A stretch of DNA of 64,000 nucleotides from Candidatus Aalborgicola danicus (lineage in GTDB: Bacteria; Pseudomonadota; Gammaproteobacteria; Burkholderiales; Burkholderiaceae_C), in contig JADJBC010000003.1 in assembly GCA_016703945.1 (NCBI GenBank), positions 124,001 through 188,000 of the forward strand. The letters run 5' to 3'. The translations under genes and the position numbers were made by a program. Shown piece after piece: positions 61,123-64,000 of the stretch. The notes beneath the pieces were generated by a model. The model was not told where the DNA came from. It saw only the letters and a program-made list of their open reading frames with translations, and made no database searches. The stretch's first letter is position 1, and the number at the start of each line of letters is the position of its first letter.

Positions 61123-63249
61123 TTAAATGCCCTCCCCAAGACCCGTATCCAGATCGGCGGGTGCGGACTGCGGCAACCGGATGTGCAAACGTGTACCGAC
61201 ACCCAAGGTCGAGGCCACATGCAGCGTGCCGCCCAGTGTCTTCTTGACCAGGTTTTCGACAATGGTCATGCCAAGACCCGTGCCGCCGCGGCCAATCTTG
61301 GTGCTGAAAAACGGCTGAAACAGCTGTGCCATCAGTTCCTGCGACATACCCACACCATCATCGGTGATGTACATATCCACCCAGCCGCCGCCGACCTGCG
61401 CCTCGATGTGAACGTGGCCAACTTCACGGTCTTCGAACGCGTGCAGGTAGGCATTGTTGATGACGTTGATTAGCACCTGCCCTAAAGCACCGGGAAAACT
61501 GTCGAGCATGACCGCTGCCGGTATGGCGTGGCTCACCTGATGGGGAAAACGCCGCAGACTGGGTGCCAGGGTATCCAGTACTTCCTTGACGACACCCAAC
61601 AGTTCAAAGTGACGCCGCTGCTCGCTGGCCTGGTCGGCCGCCACCTGTTTGAAATTGCGAACCAGATCCACCGCCCGATGCAGGTTGCGTTCGATCAGGT
61701 CACTGCCTTCGCGAATTTCGGCCAGGAAGCTGCTGAGATCTGAGCGCTTGAGTTGCCCCGAATCCACCCGGGCTTGAAACCGTTTGGCCATGTCCGAACA
61801 GGTGCTCGCGGTGATCAGGCTGTTGCCCAGAGGCGTATTGAGTTCGTGTGTAACGCTGGCAACCAAGGTGCCCAGCGTGGCTTTGGCCGCGTTGCGCGCC
61901 AGCTCCTCCTGGGAGTGGTGCAGTGTCTGCATCGCCTCGTTCAATTGGGCCGAGCGCTCGGCAACCCGCTCTTCCAGTGTCTCGTTGAGCTCCTGGATTT
62001 GGTGCTCGGCGGCCTTGCGTTCAGTGATGTCGAGGTGTGCCCCGGCCATCCACTGTGCCCGGCCGTCGGCTGTGTAGGTGGAGATCTGTCCGTGCGCGGC
62101 AACCCAGATCCAGCGTCCATCCTTGTGGCGTATGCGATGTTCGAAACGGTAATACGGTGTCAGGCCCTTGAGATGCTGCAACAGTGCGTCTCTGCCAGGC
62201 GCGATGTCATCCGGGTGAAGAGCTGCAATCATGGTGTCTAGGGAAACTGGTGTAAGTTCTTCGCGGGTGTAGCCAATGATGTTGGCCCAGCGCTCATTGA
62301 CAGCACCCTCATGGGTTTGCAGATTGACCTCCCAGGCACCGGCATTCGTTCCTTTCAAAATATTGCTCAAGCGCTTGCGCTCCAGCTTGAGTGCCCGCTC
62401 GCTCGCTTTGCGCTCGCTGATGTCCAGATAGGTGGACACCATGCCGCCATCGGGAGTGGGCTTTCCCATGATCTCCAGCGTCACGCCGTCACTGGGGCGG
62501 GTGCGCTCAAAGTGGTGGGGCAGGCATTCTTTCGCGGTTTCAATACGCGCTTGCGCCAGTGCCTTCGGATCGCCAGGACCGTACTCGCCACGCCGTGCGT
62601 TGTAATGCACCAACTGCGCAAAATTGACCCCTGGCCGGCACAGCTCGGGTGGCAACTGCAGCAGTTCAGCAAACTTCTGGTTACATAACTCGATATCCAG
62701 ATCGGCATTGATAAAACTGATGCCCTGGTTGACATTGCTGATCACCAGTTCCAACAGAGCCGCCTTGCGCGCCAATTCTGCTTCGCGGTGCCTTAGTTCG
62801 GCGGTGCGCTCTTCGACCCGCAACTCCAGTTGGGCACTGAGCTCACGCAAGGCCTGTTCTCGCTGGCGGGGAATGGTCACGTCGATGTAGGTGGCCACCA
62901 TGCCGCCGCTGGGCAACGGCTGCCCGCTCACCTCGATGATGCTGCCATCGGGTCGCACCCGTTCAAACCGGTGGGGTAAAAATTTGCGCGACAACTCCAG
63001 GCGCTGGCGCACCTGTTCCTCAATGTCGCCCGGTCCGTATTCGCCGGCGCAGGCGTTGTAACGCAGAGCGTCTTCCATCGTTGCACCGGGGCGGCACAAA
63101 CTATCTGGGAAATGCAGCAATTCCTGAAAACGCTTGTTGGCAGCCACCATGACCAGATCACGGTCAAACACCGTGAAGCCCATGTCCAGTTGGTCCACCG
63201 CTTCTGCCAGCAGCGTCAATTGCTCTACCAGGCCCAGATCAATGGCCAT
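61123..63249 (-). CDS. Soluble sensor histidine kinase with three PAS domains
   Basis: This 708-residue kinase has no membrane helix. Two PAS_7-type domains (about 10-125 and 165-280), each with the pattern CRPGA/V...YNA...GEYGPGD, are followed by a PAS_3/PAC domain (about 300-410), a coiled coil, the DHp helix with His in ASVTHELNTPLGNSL, and an ATPase domain (N box INVINNAYLHAF; ITDDGVGM; GGTGLGMTIV). AGGAG precedes the ATG. No response regulator is adjacent, so it is an orphan. PAS_7 proteins of this kind are common in Comamonadaceae; the ligand is unknown. Confidence 0.92.
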   Translation of the reverse strand: MAIDLGLVEQLTLLAEAVDQLDMGFTVFDRDLVMVAANKRFQELLHFPDSLCRPGATMEDALRYNACAGEYGPGDIEEQVRQRLELSRKFLPHRFERVRPDGSIIEVSGQPLPSGGMVATYIDVTIPRQREQALRELSAQLELRVEERTAELRHREAELARKAALLELVISNVNQGISFINADLDIELCNQKFAELLQLPPELCRPGVNFAQLVHYNARRGEYGPGDPKALAQARIETAKECLPHHFERTRPSDGVTLEIMGKPTPDGGMVSTYLDISERKASERALKLERKRLSNILKGTNAGAWEVNLQTHEGAVNERWANIIGYTREELTPVSLDTMIAALHPDDIAPGRDALLQHLKGLTPYYRFEHRIRHKDGRWIWVAAHGQISTYTADGRAQWMAGAHLDITERKAAEHQIQELNETLEERVAERSAQLNEAMQTLHHSQEELARNAAKATLGTLVASVTHELNTPLGNSLITASTCSDMAKRFQARVDSGQLKRSDLSSFLAEIREGSDLIERNLHRAVDLVRNFKQVAADQASEQRRHFELLGVVKEVLDTLAPSLRRFPHQVSHAIPAAVMLDSFPGALGQVLINVINNAYLHAFEDREVGHVHIEAQVGGGWVDMYITDDGVGMSQELMAQLFQPFFSTKIGRGGTGLGMTIVENLVKKTLGGTLHVASTLGVGTRLHIRLPQSAPADLDTGLGEGI

Positions 63250-63523
63250 GTACGCTCCTGTTGGGTGAGATTAAGAGCCCCTGAGGATAGGCACAGCATG
63301 GCTGGCAGTCAACCAGCGAACCGGCTGGCGGCTTATTCAGGCAGGTGGCACGTTTTCGCGGAAATCTGACCGGTGATCCGGCATGTTCGATAAAGGCCTG
63401 CGGTATCGCTTTGTAGTACCTTTTGACCTACACGAATGTACTAGCATACATATTTGATTCAAAAGCGTCTTTCTCGGACCAAGAATGCGCCCACAAGCAT
63501 GTGCTTGGGCCAGAAGGAACTGT

Positions 63524-63988
63524 ATGGAATTCAATCGATCGTCGGGTGTTGTTGCGCGCCGCGGTCTTCTTGCGCTGGGAATCGCCAGCAGCGTGGCGGC
63601 GCTGTCGGCTTGTTATGTGGTGCCAATGGATCAGTACCCGACACACCATCTGCATCCGGCCCCCATGCAGGTGCTGCCGCCTGCACCGGTAACCTTGGCT
63701 GCCCGACTCTATCCCGCAAATGACCAGGCCAGCACCTACGGTATGGTCAGCGCGGTGGTCACCAACGATCTCAATGGTCGGGGTGCGTTTACGACCGCTA
63801 TCAATGGCGAATCGTTTACCGGAGAAGCCACACGGCGGGCGGGCTCTGCCCGCGACGGTGTAGCCAACGGCGCTGGCAACCGGGGTAGCTACATCAACTG
63901 CCAGTACGCCATGAACTCCGCCACGTTAGGTACGGGGACCTGCCTGTTGTCCAACGGCGCCAGATTCACCATGCACGTCGGCCACTGA
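63524..63988 (+). CDS. Small lipoprotein, hypothetical
   Basis: The 154-residue protein starts at ATG 63524 with AAGGAA upstream. An Arg pair (VARRG) and a hydrophobic stretch lead to the lipobox LSAC-Y, so it is probably a lipoprotein. The mature part is Pro-rich at first, then has a beta-type region (LAARLYPANDQASTYGMVSA; GRGAFTTAINGESFTGEATR; INCQYAMNSATLGTGTCLLS) with two Cys that could pair. The family is not recognised with certainty. Confidence 0.75.
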   Translation: MEFNRSSGVVARRGLLALGIASSVAALSACYVVPMDQYPTHHLHPAPMQVLPPAPVTLAARLYPANDQASTYGMVSAVVTNDLNGRGAFTTAINGESFTGEATRRAGSARDGVANGAGNRGSYINCQYAMNSATLGTGTCLLSNGARFTMHVGH

Positions 63989-64000
63989 ACTCGGTCAGGC

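Noticed and set aside
1..64000. CRISPR arrays, tRNA and rRNA genes
   Set aside because: No regularly spaced repeats and no tRNA- or rRNA-like stretches were noticed. The TnpB-like gene is not accompanied by an obvious guide RNA end or a TnpA gene.

Overview
The window looks like a chromosome segment of a betaproteobacterium, most likely family Comamonadaceae and close to Rhodoferax. This rests on Burkholderiales-type gene neighbourhoods (lptD-surA-rsmA, lutABC), a phasin, a Bug-type solute receptor, a DcuA/DcuB-type carrier, NsrR, and a dispersed short repeat that I associate with this family from memory. No tRNA, rRNA or CRISPR array was seen. No database search was run; family calls come from motifs read in the translations.

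Layout. 1-2211: end of an MFS transporter, ssb, a small hypothetical gene and a phasin. 2263-6636: RND efflux pair whose adaptor gene carries a frameshift. 6783-9529: small membrane protein, AEC carrier, Dcu-type carrier. 9632-11182: B12-binding radical SAM protein. 11234-18132: type I secretion operon (TnpB-like small protein, two ABC transporters, HlyD, TolC), divergent from a sensor kinase/LuxR-type regulator pair (18261-20854). 20876-25577: PspC/SHOCT protein, SirB2 protein, P-type ATPase, CDF transporter. 25674-26757: an IS30-family element. 26867-29860: decaying cytochrome c/b pair with an OmpR/kinase pair. 30005-32362: malic enzyme. 32514-33336: barnase-like RNase and barstar. 33700-43692: hemN, nsrR, rsmA, surA, lptD, a sugar-kinase-like gene, rsmE and an iron alcohol dehydrogenase. 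43766-50351: acyl-ACP-reductase-like protein, MFS protein, lutCBA. 50525-54980: a scrapyard of gene fragments with two IS91-family remnants around an aspartic protease lipoprotein gene. 55081-63988: hydrolase, M20 peptidase, Bug receptor, wax ester synthase/DGAT with a second hydrolase, a PAS sensor kinase and a small lipoprotein.

Two sets of genes stand out. First, the type I secretion operon begins with a protein that matches the N-terminal (wedge/REC) half of TnpB transposon nucleases but has no RuvC nuclease half. It is joined to the first ABC gene by a TAATG overlap, and a perfect 13-bp inverted repeat brackets its start codon. Second, an acyl-ACP-reductase-like protein, an iron alcohol dehydrogenase and a wax ester synthase/DGAT together could make fatty aldehyde, alcohol and wax ester or triacylglycerol. 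All three end in Lys/Ala/Pro-rich tails, and the phasin ends in a short version of one.

Several otherwise intact genes (RND adaptor, cytochrome b, surA, sugar kinase) are broken by single-base changes in short homopolymers. The two IS91 copies differ in length only by such changes. Sequencing error is therefore a serious alternative to real gene decay.
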